The notes below the pieces were generated by a model. That model saw nothing but the letters and a program-made list of their open reading frames with translations, did not search any database and was not told where the DNA came from. Source: Candidatus Accumulibacter necessarius (GTDB lineage: Bacteria > Pseudomonadota > Gammaproteobacteria > Burkholderiales > Rhodocyclaceae). Taken from it: 58,030 bases of DNA. How positions within the stretch are numbered: the first letter of the stretch is position 1; every line of letters starts with the position of its first letter. The stretch covers positions 1 through 58,030 of the forward strand of contig JAFLDL010000032.1 of the NCBI GenBank assembly GCA_017302435.1, written 5' to 3'. Positions 1 through 7,785 of this stretch are shown here, one piece after another. Both the position numbers and the translations under genes were made by a program.

Positions 1-962
1 AGGCCGATTTCAAGCGCGACTACATCGGCCGCGTCAGCGCGCGCTGGAGCGCGCAGCACGTCCTCAGGTCGAGCAAGCCGTGCTGGGATTTCCGGGCGAT
101 CCCGCTGGTGACGCCGGTGGAAGTCGACGACGACGCGGCGGCGCATTACGTGACGACGGTGCACAAGAGCCCGGGACCGGGCATCGACTACAAGTCGGCC
201 ACCAGTGACCCCGACCCGGCGCACCCGGAACGTCCGGCGACCGCCGATCTCTACCAGTCCGACGTCCGGGAAGAGCCAAATTTCAACAGCGGTAGCGTCG
301 CCACCACCGAGCGGCAGCGGCTGGAGACCGCGCTGGCGGCAGCGGCAGCTTCGCCGGTACTCTTCGCCAACGATTCGGATGTAATCGAACCGGCAGCGCG
401 CCCGGCGCTGACCGCCTTCGCCAGTGCCGCGCGGCAGAAGAACCCGTCGGATCCGCTGATTCCGCTCAAGGTCGACGGCTTTGCCAGTCGCGACGGGGAA
501 ACGACGCACAACCAGGGCCTCTCGGACCGGCGTGCCGCCGCGGTTCGCAGTTTTCTCGCCGGTCTCGGCGTGCCACAGCCGATCGGTGTTCTTGGCCACG
601 GCGCCGTCGGTAGCGCCGGCGACGCCGGCAACCGTCGTGCGGACATCTCGGTCGACCACGCTTTTGAGACGACCTATGCCGCCAACCGCTACTCGGTCGG
701 CGAGCACGAGTTCGGCCACATGCTCGGGCTGCCCGACGAGTACCAGAACAACACCACCGGCACGCTCGGCGCGCAGCAGACCCTTTATTCCGGCCTGGTC
801 ACGGCTGCCGGGGTAGCGGGGCCGGCGGTCTGGGGCGTCGATACCGCAAGTCAGATGTCTAACGGCATCGATGTGCTGCCGCGCCATTACGTCACCCTCT
901 GGGAAGCGCTCGGCCGCATGACGGCGCCCGACATCGCGCAGTCCGAGTGGCGGATCGGATGA
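1..962 (+). CDS. OmpA-like / zinc metalloprotease protein (5' truncated by window)
   Basis: The reading frame is open from base 3, so the true start lies outside the window. The visible 320 residues hold an OmpA-like peptidoglycan-binding module (DGFASRDGE, then LSDRRAAAVRSFL and an NRRADISV end) followed by the zincin motif HEFGHMLGLPDEY at bases 706-744. HExxHxxGxxD is the ligand pattern of snapalysin-like and metzincin-like peptidases, and both His residues and the Glu are present. The gene lies upstream of a DUF4157 gene, a setting typical of eCIS or phage-tail-like cargo and accessory proteins, so a secreted or tail-delivered peptidase is likely (inference). The stop codon overlaps the next start (ATGA). 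Confidence 0.75.
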   Translation, partial: ADFKRDYIGRVSARWSAQHVLRSSKPCWDFRAIPLVTPVEVDDDAAAHYVTTVHKSPGPGIDYKSATSDPDPAHPERPATADLYQSDVREEPNFNSGSVATTERQRLETALAAAAASPVLFANDSDVIEPAARPALTAFASAARQKNPSDPLIPLKVDGFASRDGETTHNQGLSDRRAAAVRSFLAGLGVPQPIGVLGHGAVGSAGDAGNRRADISVDHAFETTYAANRYSVGEHEFGHMLGLPDEYQNNTTGTLGAQQTLYSGLVTAAGVAGPAVWGVDTASQMSNGIDVLPRHYVTLWEALGRMTAPDIAQSEWRIG

Positions 963-1378
963 ACATGACCGCTGCTGCCGACCCGGCGCTGAGTCTCGAG
1001 TTCCGGCGCATCCAGGCGATCTCGAGCCGCGGCAACCAGCGCATCCGGGTGACTCCCGCCGGCGAGGTGTTCGCCTACCTGGAGCAGCGCGACTGTCCGC
1101 GCGGCGAGGACTGGAGCGCTCCGTGGCCGGACGAACCGCTGCGCCGGCTGTCGCCGGCCGAGCAGCAGGAACTCGCCCGCATCCTCGTCGCCAGCGGTTT
1201 CCTCGATCTGCCGCGGCAGATCGTCGCTGCCGGCCGTGACGGCTTTCGCGACGAGATCGACGCTGCTCTCGGCTCGCAGCGCCATTCGGTGACCATCGAG
1301 CGCGCCCCTGCGCCAGCCGCCTTTGTCCATTTGCGTGCTGCCCTGCTGGCAATCGCCGGGCCGCCTTTCAGCGCCTGA
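959..1378 (+). CDS. Small protein resembling emfourin-type protease inhibitors
   Basis: This 139-residue protein has no signal peptide. Its ATG overlaps the stop of the metalloprotease gene (ATGA), which indicates translational coupling. The pattern is a beta-rich start (NQRIRVTPAGEVFAYLEQ), a LSPAEQQELARILVASGF helix, then a dG...E-strand and a closing helix with LRAALLAI. This layout resembles the emfourin (protealysin inhibitor) family, small cytosolic inhibitors encoded beside zinc proteases. The assignment rests on pattern and context only. If correct, the protein would protect the producer from the upstream peptidase. Confidence 0.5.
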   Translation: MNMTAAADPALSLEFRRIQAISSRGNQRIRVTPAGEVFAYLEQRDCPRGEDWSAPWPDEPLRRLSPAEQQELARILVASGFLDLPRQIVAAGRDGFRDEIDAALGSQRHSVTIERAPAPAAFVHLRAALLAIAGPPFSA

Positions 1379-1812
1379 GAGGAGGATAATGGATCGTTCT
1401 GTCGAGGTCGCCAGGTGAGGCTCGAGATAACGAGCGATGGCAGACCTGGCGTAGCGGTTGGCGACAACCGATCTGCGACAAGGTCCTCGCCCAGGGCAAG
1501 TCGCTGCTATGAAGGGGCGCATCGCATTCCTGTGGATAAGCTGGGGACGGCCCCAGGTTCTCCCCAGCAGTTGCTGACAACCCTGTGGGCAAGGGCTGTA
1601 CAAGCGGTGGAAAACTGCCCGGGAGCCGCTTTCGGCAAGGGGAGTCGCTTGCTGCCGAAGTTCTGGGCGTTTGTCCGCGGCGTCGACGAGGCGCTGCCCG
1701 AACGTATCGGTAGGGAGATCTTTCCTGTGCCAGGGCGGTCTGATCCGGACCCGCCAGGGGTGCTTGTGGAGGACTGGCGACGGCGTCGCCGGATCGTAAA
1801 TAAGGAGGCGTC
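1379..1812. other. Non-coding gap between coupled pair and DUF4157 gene
   Basis: No convincing gene is present. A good Shine-Dalgarno (GAGGAGG) just before an ATG at 1390 opens a frame of only nine codons, which looks like the start of a gene that has been cut away. A perfect DnaA box (TTATCCACA on the minus strand) lies at 1531-1539 inside a segment of direct TGTGG/GGGGA-rich words. It is single, so it is not evidence of an origin. A strong AAGGAGG at 1802-1808 serves the next gene. Confidence 0.45.
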
Positions 1813-3636
1813 ATGACTTTCAAATCGCGAGCCAGAGGGGTGGCGGGTGCCAAGCCGGCCACCAGCGATGCCGGCAGCGGTGGAACTTCACCCGGCGGCA
1901 TGCCACGTTTCCTCTCCAGAAGGCGGAACGCCGAGCCCGTACCCGGCGCCCCGCTGTCGGTGGCGGAAAACCAGAGGAGCGGTGTTCCCGCCTTCGTGCC
2001 GCGGGCGCTACCAGCGGCGACCGCGCCGCTTGGCCTGCCGGGCGACCGCCACGAGCTCGAGGCGGACCGGGCGGCGCAGCTAGTCCGAGCGGCGACGACG
2101 AGCGAGCCGGCATCTGTGGCAGGCGCGCCGCCTCCTCGCGGCTCGCCGCCTGTCGCGCCGACGCACGGGCCGGCCGCGCTGCTCGGCAAGCAGGGACGGG
2201 CTCTCGACGGCGCCACCCGCAGCTTCATGGAGCAGCGCTTCGGCGCCGACTTCGCTCATGTGCGGGTGCATACCGACGGGCAGGCGGCACAATTGAATCG
2301 CGACCTGCGGGCCAACGCCTTCACTCACGGCAGCGACATCTTCTATGGCGCGGGCCATGGGCCGGGCCGTGACGAGCTGACCGCACACGAACTGGCACAC
2401 GTCGTCCAGCAGGCGGGCGGTTCACGCGACGGCAGCGCCATCCCGCTGACGGCGCGCGCCGGCCCGGTGCCGATCCAGTGCAGCTTTGCCGCCACCTACA
2501 TGATTCCCGGCAGCGCCAGCCTCTTCGAGATTGATCTGCAGACGCGCGAGGGCGCACTCGCCGCCCCGCCAACCAAGAGCGGGCTCGATGGCTACCTGCG
2601 CTTCGTCCCCGGAATCGGTGAGCCCAACTCGAGCGTCATCGGTATCTGGCAGGTCAACAGCACGATCGATGCCAGCGGTGCCGACGTCAATGCGGCATCG
2701 ATGCCGGCAGCGCAGGCGCCACGCGGCGCGCTCGGCGATCCGGGACTGCGCACCGAGGAGGACCCGTTGCGCGGTATCGAGGGCGGTTTCAAGACCGATG
2801 TGCTGCATCGCCCGAACGCCGCCAGCCCGGGAGTGCCGGCGGGATCGGCGCTGTCGCCGCGCTATCCCTGGGGGGCAGCCGCCCCGGGAACGGTCGGCTT
2901 CGGCGGCACGACGCAGCAGCCCGCCTCGCGCGGTGGCGGCATCGGCGCGAATCCGCTCGGGCAGGCGGCTGGCTACAAACGCTCGGACGATCCGGCCGAC
3001 ATCCGCACGGCGTCGCTGTACGATTTCCCGGGTACCAGCAGCCCGACCGACGTCATCACCTGGACCTTCGAGAGTGCGGCGATCGGCGAAGACACGATGG
3101 TCACCTACGGCGCGGTCAACTGGGGCTTCACGGTCGATGCCGGGCACGTCACGAACGAGCACCTGCAGGTCGAGGCAGGAACCTCGGCGACCTTTGACGA
3201 AGCGCTCGAGCGCCATCGCGACTTCTACGTGCACGAGCCGGTGACCTTTTATTTCGATTTCAACGACGACGTTCTGAATGCGACCGAGGAGGCGAAGATC
3301 GATACCTTCCTCGCCTACCTGACACGCAATCCGGACGTCGAGCTGGCGCTCGAAGGCTTCGCCGACCAGGTCGGCGGCGCCAGCCAGTACAACCGCGACC
3401 TGTCGCTGCGCCGCGCGCACGCGGTCGAGGCGGCGCTGCTGGCGAAGGGGATCGCCGCGGCGCGGATCAACGGCATCATCATAGGCCACGGCGCGTCGAC
3501 CGCTGCCACCGCCGATGCCGGCACCGGCGACGAGGGCGGCGACGCCGCAGTCGGGGCCGACCAGAGCCGCGAGGCCAACCGCTGGGCCAACCGGCGCGTC
3601 ATCCTCACCTTCAGCCATGTCCCCGCGGTCCCCTGA
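1813..3636 (+). CDS. DUF4157 (eCIS core domain) protein with C-terminal OmpA-like domain
   Basis: This 607-residue protein starts at an ATG 5 bases after an AAGGAGG. Residues 1-75 are low-complexity, and ELEADRAAQLV near 81-91 is the usual lead-in to DUF4157. The DUF4157 core spans about 130-205, with RFGADFAHVRVHTD, an AFTHG.DIFYG strand and the zincin-like HELAHVVQQ at 192-200. A long middle region (about 210-490) is unassigned. The C-terminus (about 495-605) is an OmpA-like domain with FYFDFNDDVL, LEGFADQVG and an NRWANRRVILTF end. DUF4157 proteins are strongly associated with extracellular contractile injection systems, though the exact role is not settled. It overlaps the next gene by 20 bases. 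Confidence 0.85.
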   Translation: MTFKSRARGVAGAKPATSDAGSGGTSPGGMPRFLSRRRNAEPVPGAPLSVAENQRSGVPAFVPRALPAATAPLGLPGDRHELEADRAAQLVRAATTSEPASVAGAPPPRGSPPVAPTHGPAALLGKQGRALDGATRSFMEQRFGADFAHVRVHTDGQAAQLNRDLRANAFTHGSDIFYGAGHGPGRDELTAHELAHVVQQAGGSRDGSAIPLTARAGPVPIQCSFAATYMIPGSASLFEIDLQTREGALAAPPTKSGLDGYLRFVPGIGEPNSSVIGIWQVNSTIDASGADVNAASMPAAQAPRGALGDPGLRTEEDPLRGIEGGFKTDVLHRPNAASPGVPAGSALSPRYPWGAAAPGTVGFGGTTQQPASRGGGIGANPLGQAAGYKRSDDPADIRTASLYDFPGTSSPTDVITWTFESAAIGEDTMVTYGAVNWGFTVDAGHVTNEHLQVEAGTSATFDEALERHRDFYVHEPVTFYFDFNDDVLNATEEAKIDTFLAYLTRNPDVELALEGFADQVGGASQYNRDLSLRRAHAVEAALLAKGIAAARINGIIIGHGASTAATADAGTGDEGGDAAVGADQSREANRWANRRVILTFSHVPAVP

Positions 3637-4237
3637 CGGGCGCAGCGCGCGGGAACTGGTCGCCGCCCTGTCGGCGAGCCATTTCAACGACCGCGCTTTG
3701 GCGCTGGCCGAGCTGGTGCGCCGCGGCCGGGCGAGTACCGCGGCGCTGGTCGACGCGCTGCCGACGGCGGTCGGCGAGCTGCGCGCCAGGATCGCCCAGG
3801 GGCTGGCGGAGATTGCCGACCCCTCGGCCGCCGAGGTGTTCGCAGCCATGCTCGACGATGCCGACGAACAGGTGCGGGCGCGTGCCGCGCAGGGTCTCGT
3901 CCGTATCGGCGACCCGCGTGCCCTCGACGCCCTGCTGCAGACCATCGACGACTATCCGGACATCCTGCGCGAGCCCGACACGCTGTCCACCGATGGTCTG
4001 ACCGACCTCGGACCGGCGGTGCTGCCACGCGTCGTGCCGCTGCTCAAGGAGCCCGGTCTGATGACCCGATCGCGCGCCTTCCTCGTCCTTCGCCGGGTTT
4101 TTCCCCGACTGGCCGGCAGTAGTGACTGGCAGTCACTGTGGGTCGAACTCGGGCGCTATCTGCCTGCCGCCGAGCAGGCGCAGCGGGATGCGGCGGCAGA
4201 TCGGTGGATCGCCTGGGTTGAGCGGCAGGCATATTGA
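3617..4237 (+). CDS. HEAT-repeat protein
   Basis: The ATG at 3617 lies inside the end of the DUF4157 gene, so translational coupling is likely; the frame stays open upstream but this is the sensible start. The 206-residue product has HEAT-type helical pairs: LVDALPTAVGELRARIAQGL, FAAMLDDADEQVRARAAQGL and RIGDPRALDALLQTI. These are the conserved A and R/D positions of PBS-lyase-like HEAT repeats. There is no signal peptide or membrane segment. It probably acts as a protein-binding scaffold or chaperone for the neighbouring DUF4157/OmpA proteins (inference from overlap). Confidence 0.75.
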   Translation: MSPRSPDGRSARELVAALSASHFNDRALALAELVRRGRASTAALVDALPTAVGELRARIAQGLAEIADPSAAEVFAAMLDDADEQVRARAAQGLVRIGDPRALDALLQTIDDYPDILREPDTLSTDGLTDLGPAVLPRVVPLLKEPGLMTRSRAFLVLRRVFPRLAGSSDWQSLWVELGRYLPAAEQAQRDAAADRWIAWVERQAY

Positions 4238-4250
4238 TCGGGTCGGGTTC

Positions 4251-4288
4251 CCCCACGACCGGCGCTAGCCGCCGCCACTGCCGTGGGG
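4251..4288. terminator. Hairpin after the HEAT gene
   Basis: CCCCACG at 4251-4257 pairs with CGTGGGG at 4282-4288 around a 24-base loop that can fold further. No T-run follows, so this is a weak, possibly Rho-assisted terminator candidate. Confidence 0.3.
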
Positions 4289-4296
4289 ACTGATTG

Positions 4297-4986
4297 ATGG
4301 CTACCGACCTGCTCTTTCGTGACGACGCCTACCTGCAAACGGACAGTGCGCGGGTCACGGTGGTGCACGCGCAGGGGGTCGAACTCGAGCGAACGATCTT
4401 CTACCCGCCGGTGGCGGTCAACCTGCCGTTGATCGACGAGGTCTTTCTCGAACTCGATGACGGCGACGGCCGCCTGCGTCTGCTCGAAGATGCCGAAGAT
4501 GGTGCGGACTACGCACTGTTCGTCACCCAGGCGGGTGGCCTGCTGCGCTACCGCCTGGGCGATCGGGTGCGCGTCTGCGGGCGCCATCGGGGCACGGCGC
4601 TGCTCGAATTCGCCGGCCGTGCCGATGCCGTCTCCGACCTCGTCGGCGAGAAGCTCGGCGAGGCTTTCGTGGCTCGTCTGGTCGCCGGCAGCGTCCGCGC
4701 CGATGCCTTTTGTACCGGGCTGCCGCTGCTCCCCGAGTGCGGACGGCCACGCTATTGCCTGCTCACTGACGATCCCAATCCGGAACTCGCGCGGCTGCTG
4801 GAAGAGCAACTGGGGCAGGCTTTCCGCTATCGTGAAGCGCGCCTGCTCGCGCAACTCGATGCACTCGATGTCGTGGCGCGACCTTGGCCTGATCGCCCAG
4901 GCCGAGGTCTTTGTCGAGTGCCGCCGCGAGCCACTGCCGACGATAGCGAAACATCTCCAGGAACACTTCCGCGGCGTCGGGCTTGA
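4297..4986 (+). pseudogene. AlaX N-terminus fused to GH3-family C-terminus (recombination scar)
   Basis: The frame starts like an alanyl-tRNA editing protein (AlaX): LFRDDAYLQTDSARVT, then GVELERTIFYP, exactly where family members continue to the GGGQ(P/A)GD metal motif. At about base 4411 the sequence instead becomes the C-terminal third of a GH3-family acyl-acid-amido synthetase/adenylase: NLPLIDEVF, ADYALFVT, GGLLRYRLGDRVRV and SDLVGEKLGEAF. From about base 4880 the homology ends and the frame runs into an arginine- and proline-rich tail. Neither parent enzyme can be functional: AlaX lacks its metal site and GH3 lacks its ATP-binding half. A deletion joining two genes is the simplest explanation. 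Confidence 0.7.
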
Positions 4987-5397
4987 AGCGGATCTCGCTG
5001 CAGCGGGATTCTCGCAAACGATCTTGACGCGCGCTCGATGCGCTGGGTGCGGTCACGATTTTCTCGTCGCCTGCTCGTGCGTACGAGCACCGGGCCTGAC
5101 GTCGGCCAAGCTGCCGGTCAAATCTCGCCGGCTCCGATCTGGTCCGGTACCAGCCTGGAGGCTGCAAACTGCGTGCCTGCTCAACCGTCAGAGCCGGCGA
5201 CTCCGGCGGACAAACTCTGGGGAACCTCGTCTTGTCACGATGGACGTGCGGAATCGCACACGGGCCCCGACGCATCAATGTTCCAATCTGTCCATGCTGA
5301 TGAAAGACAGTGTGCCTCGTTGAATGACCGGACGACACGCTGTTGCCACGGACCGGATGACCGAAAACATCCCAACGGACAGGATCAAGGAACGATA
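4987..5397. other. Scar DNA upstream of PEP-CTERM gene
   Basis: No intact gene is seen. Around 4895-5010 the minus strand encodes a gene-like fragment (FKPDAAEVFLEMFRYRRQW), which I cannot assign, so a third gene was involved in the same rearrangement. The rest up to 5397 shows no recognisable coding or repeat structure. The last bases carry the Shine-Dalgarno of the next gene. Confidence 0.4.
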
Positions 5398-6072
5398 GTG
5401 AAAAACATGACTGAGCGACTCAACGGAAACATCCTGACTGCCATCGTGGCGGCGGCCCTTGCGGCTTCGGTGGGCAATGCCGGCGCCAGCACGATCACGG
5501 TCGAGACCGGCTACTCGACGGCTGGGGCACAGGCCAGCGCAGACGCTTACCGAAGCGTCGTCGAGGCGGCGGTCGCGGTGGCGACGGCTGGCTATGGCAC
5601 GACGCATCCAGCGGCTTTCAACGATGTTTCGAACCACGGTCTGTTTCCCGGACTCATCACCACGAACATCGCCTTTGAGTTCACGATCGCTTTTGGCGTG
5701 ACCACAGCGCAGGCTGGCGAATGGGAATTCCGTGCCGGCACCGATTTTGGCCATGGTGGCGCGGTGTTCCTCGATGGCGTTGCCCTGGGCTTCAAGACCA
5801 ACGACATGTGGTGGGCTGGCTCTTACGCCAACCCCAGCCAGTCTTTCGATTACACATCGATGCTTGCCGGCGGCAACCATGTCCTCAGCATTTACGGCCT
5901 CGAAGGTTGCTGCGACGGAGGCCAGCAGGTCCAGTTCCGGGCGCCGGGGACGAAGGAATTCACGAGCTTCAGTACAACCGATGGCCTGGCGGCCGTTCCG
6001 GAGCCCGCGAGCTACGCGCTGTTCGGTCTCGGCCTTCTCGGCCTGGGCGTTGCGCGCAGGCGCAAGGCCTAG
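5398..6072 (+). CDS. PEP-CTERM sorting-domain protein, CCXG type
   Basis: The GTG at 5398 follows AAGGA (5387-5391) by six bases and fits better than upstream starts; an ATG three codons later is an alternative. The 224-residue product has a signal peptide (NILTAIVAAALAASVGNAGA), a beta-rich middle with WEFRAGTDFGHGG and LDG.., and a CC-D-G pair near residue 180 (YGLEGCCDGGQQ). It ends with VPEPASYALFGLGLLGLG then ARRRKA, a textbook PEP-CTERM signal: motif, hydrophobic helix and basic tail. Such proteins are cut and anchored by exosortase EpsH/XrtA and linked to exopolysaccharide and floc formation. No exosortase lies in the window. Confidence 0.88.
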   Translation: MKNMTERLNGNILTAIVAAALAASVGNAGASTITVETGYSTAGAQASADAYRSVVEAAVAVATAGYGTTHPAAFNDVSNHGLFPGLITTNIAFEFTIAFGVTTAQAGEWEFRAGTDFGHGGAVFLDGVALGFKTNDMWWAGSYANPSQSFDYTSMLAGGNHVLSIYGLEGCCDGGQQVQFRAPGTKEFTSFSTTDGLAAVPEPASYALFGLGLLGLGVARRRKA

Positions 6073-6445
6073 ACTGAAAGTGGCGCCAGCGACTCACCTC
6101 TCTTCCTGTCCTCCCCGGCTCAACAGGGAGGCAAGATGACTTGCGTCGTTCGTACCTATAGTGGCGTGCCGGGGCGCACGCCGATGGTTGGGCGCGGCAT
6201 GGGCGAGGTGGCTACCACGTTCACGCCGAATGCCGCCGACGGTCAACTGTTTGACACGCAATATTGCCCAGCTGCCGCGGGGGTCAGTGTGATGGCGTCG
6301 AGAATTTCGCCGGCGGCGACTTCCTCGAAGACGTCATCGGAGTGGGCGCGCGTTATGTTTGACCATTTCCCTGACGTGGACGCGAGGCCCAGGCCAGGGA
6401 ATTGATGCACGAGGGCTGCGGCGTCAGGACGCAACCTGCTGTCGA
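6073..6445. other. Intergenic region between convergent genes
   Basis: No supported gene. CCTCCC near 6115 and GGGAGG near 6127 could form a small hairpin after the PEP-CTERM gene. A short minus-strand frame (6243-6434) contains VFEEVAAGEILDAI, faintly like Phd-type antitoxins, but it lacks the rest of that fold and I do not call it. Confidence 0.35.
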
Positions 6446-7444
6446 TTACTCGCAGGGCGGCACAACACCCTGCTGCGGCTTCGGATTGAAGCCGGCCCCG
6501 GTGCCGACTACGGCCTTCGCGCCCGGCGCTGCCGCCGCCGTCATGGCCGCCGGGAGTACGTTGGCCAGTTTTTCACGCTGGCGATCGAGGCATTCCTGAT
6601 TCAATGGGGCCTGCTGCGAACAGGAAGCCCCCTCGGCGAGAGCCGATTTCACTTCCGGGACAGTGGCGTGCTGCGCTGCCCACTTGAACTCGACGAAGAA
6701 GGCGCTGGCGCAGTCTACGTCCGACAGGCGTCCCGCGCAGGTTGCCGCGGCGTCGTCATCGGTCACGCCAGGCGGATTGCACTTGACATAACCGCAACTG
6801 CTCCGCACCCAGGCCGAGAGCGTGCGCAGCGGGTCGTCCTGCAGCTTGTCGATTGTCGCCGGGAGCTCGCTTGGCGTGATCGGCTGTCCGTCCGGGTTCT
6901 TCAACCAGGTCAGGTTCTCCTTGGCCATGTTCTTCCAGAAGGCATCGGCCTGCATGTGGGACCAATCCTTGAGCAAGTACGCGTAAAGCCTTTTCTCCTT
7001 GTCGGGGATGTCGGCATTGAGGACCGCAGTCGACAGGTGATGATGGTCGGTCAGGTAGAACCTGCCGCCCGGACCCCGTACCAGGGGAACCCAGCGGTTG
7101 TCCTCGCGCAACCAGTCGTTCAGCTTCCCCTCGTCGGCCTTGCGCTTGATCTTGCCTGACTTGCACGCAACGGCGCCCATTCCCACTGCGGACTGAGTCG
7201 GGTGAAGGTCGTTGACGTCGATCCAGCACCCTTTCTTCTTCTTTTCCTTGAAGGTGACGATCTTGATCGGTGTGCCGCCGGCCGCACTTGTGTCTTCGTC
7301 ATAATCGACCAGTTTGACGGTCTTGGTGTTCTTGCCGCATTCGGGAATCCGCTTTTCCCAGCCGCCCTTGCCACCGCTGGCGTCGGCCGTCGCCGCCAGG
7401 CCCGTCATTAGTAATCCCGACAGCATTATGGTGATCGTGCGCAT
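6446..7444 (-). CDS. Exported ParB/Srx-like domain protein
   Basis: The ATG at 7444 follows GGGAGGA by eight bases. The 332-residue protein begins with a signal peptide (TITIMLSGLLMTGLAATADA). Its core matches the putative ParB-like nuclease family (ParBc_2): DVNDLHPTQSAVGMGAV, then WVPLVRGPGGRFYLTDHHHL, YAYLLKDWSHM, FWKNM and ITPSELPATIDKLQDDPLRTL. Members of this family are often secreted and are not plasmid partition proteins. A cysteine-rich C-terminal extension (about residues 215-290, eight or so Cys) suggests disulfides in the periplasm. The biochemical activity is not established. Confidence 0.78.
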   Translation of the reverse strand: MRTITIMLSGLLMTGLAATADASGGKGGWEKRIPECGKNTKTVKLVDYDEDTSAAGGTPIKIVTFKEKKKKGCWIDVNDLHPTQSAVGMGAVACKSGKIKRKADEGKLNDWLREDNRWVPLVRGPGGRFYLTDHHHLSTAVLNADIPDKEKRLYAYLLKDWSHMQADAFWKNMAKENLTWLKNPDGQPITPSELPATIDKLQDDPLRTLSAWVRSSCGYVKCNPPGVTDDDAAATCAGRLSDVDCASAFFVEFKWAAQHATVPEVKSALAEGASCSQQAPLNQECLDRQREKLANVLPAAMTAAAAPGAKAVVGTGAGFNPKPQQGVVPPCE

Positions 7445-7785
7445 GCCATTCCTCCCTGTTGACCTCGATAGCGAACGTAAATGATACGAAATGTGCGTTT
7501 CAACTGCACCGTTCGGAGTATCCACAGCGTCAGCAACGCAGTCAATCGAAGATTCTTATGAACGTCGCGAGCGCCAGGGGTACGAGCCGCCAAGTCTGGC
7601 CGACGCGATCGACAGGCGGCGGAATGATTACCGCACGCGAGAGCCCAAAACTCGCCGAGCAGTTGATTGCCGAGAACATCGTTATCCCAGCATCGGCTTC
7701 ATGACCCCGGAAGCCGCCCATCATGACCTCGCCAACGCGCTTATCCTGTAAATTGACGGGCGTTGGCTGACGAGGAGATGATGGG
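7445..7785. other. Divergent intergenic region
   Basis: This region separates two divergently oriented genes and should hold both promoters. I see no supported gene. GAGGAGATGATGGG just before 7786 is the ribosome-binding site of the antiporter gene. Confidence 0.4.

Noticed and set aside
1531-1539. DnaA box as sign of a replication origin
   Set aside because: A single box without clustering, AT-rich element or dnaA/dnaN genes nearby.
2422-3945. Long minus-strand frame opposite the DUF4157 gene
   Set aside because: Arg/Ala-rich shadow of a GC-rich gene with strong family match on the other strand.
6243-6434. Phd-like antitoxin
   Set aside because: Only a short stretch (FEEVAAGE) resembles the family; no partner toxin and no ribosome-binding site.
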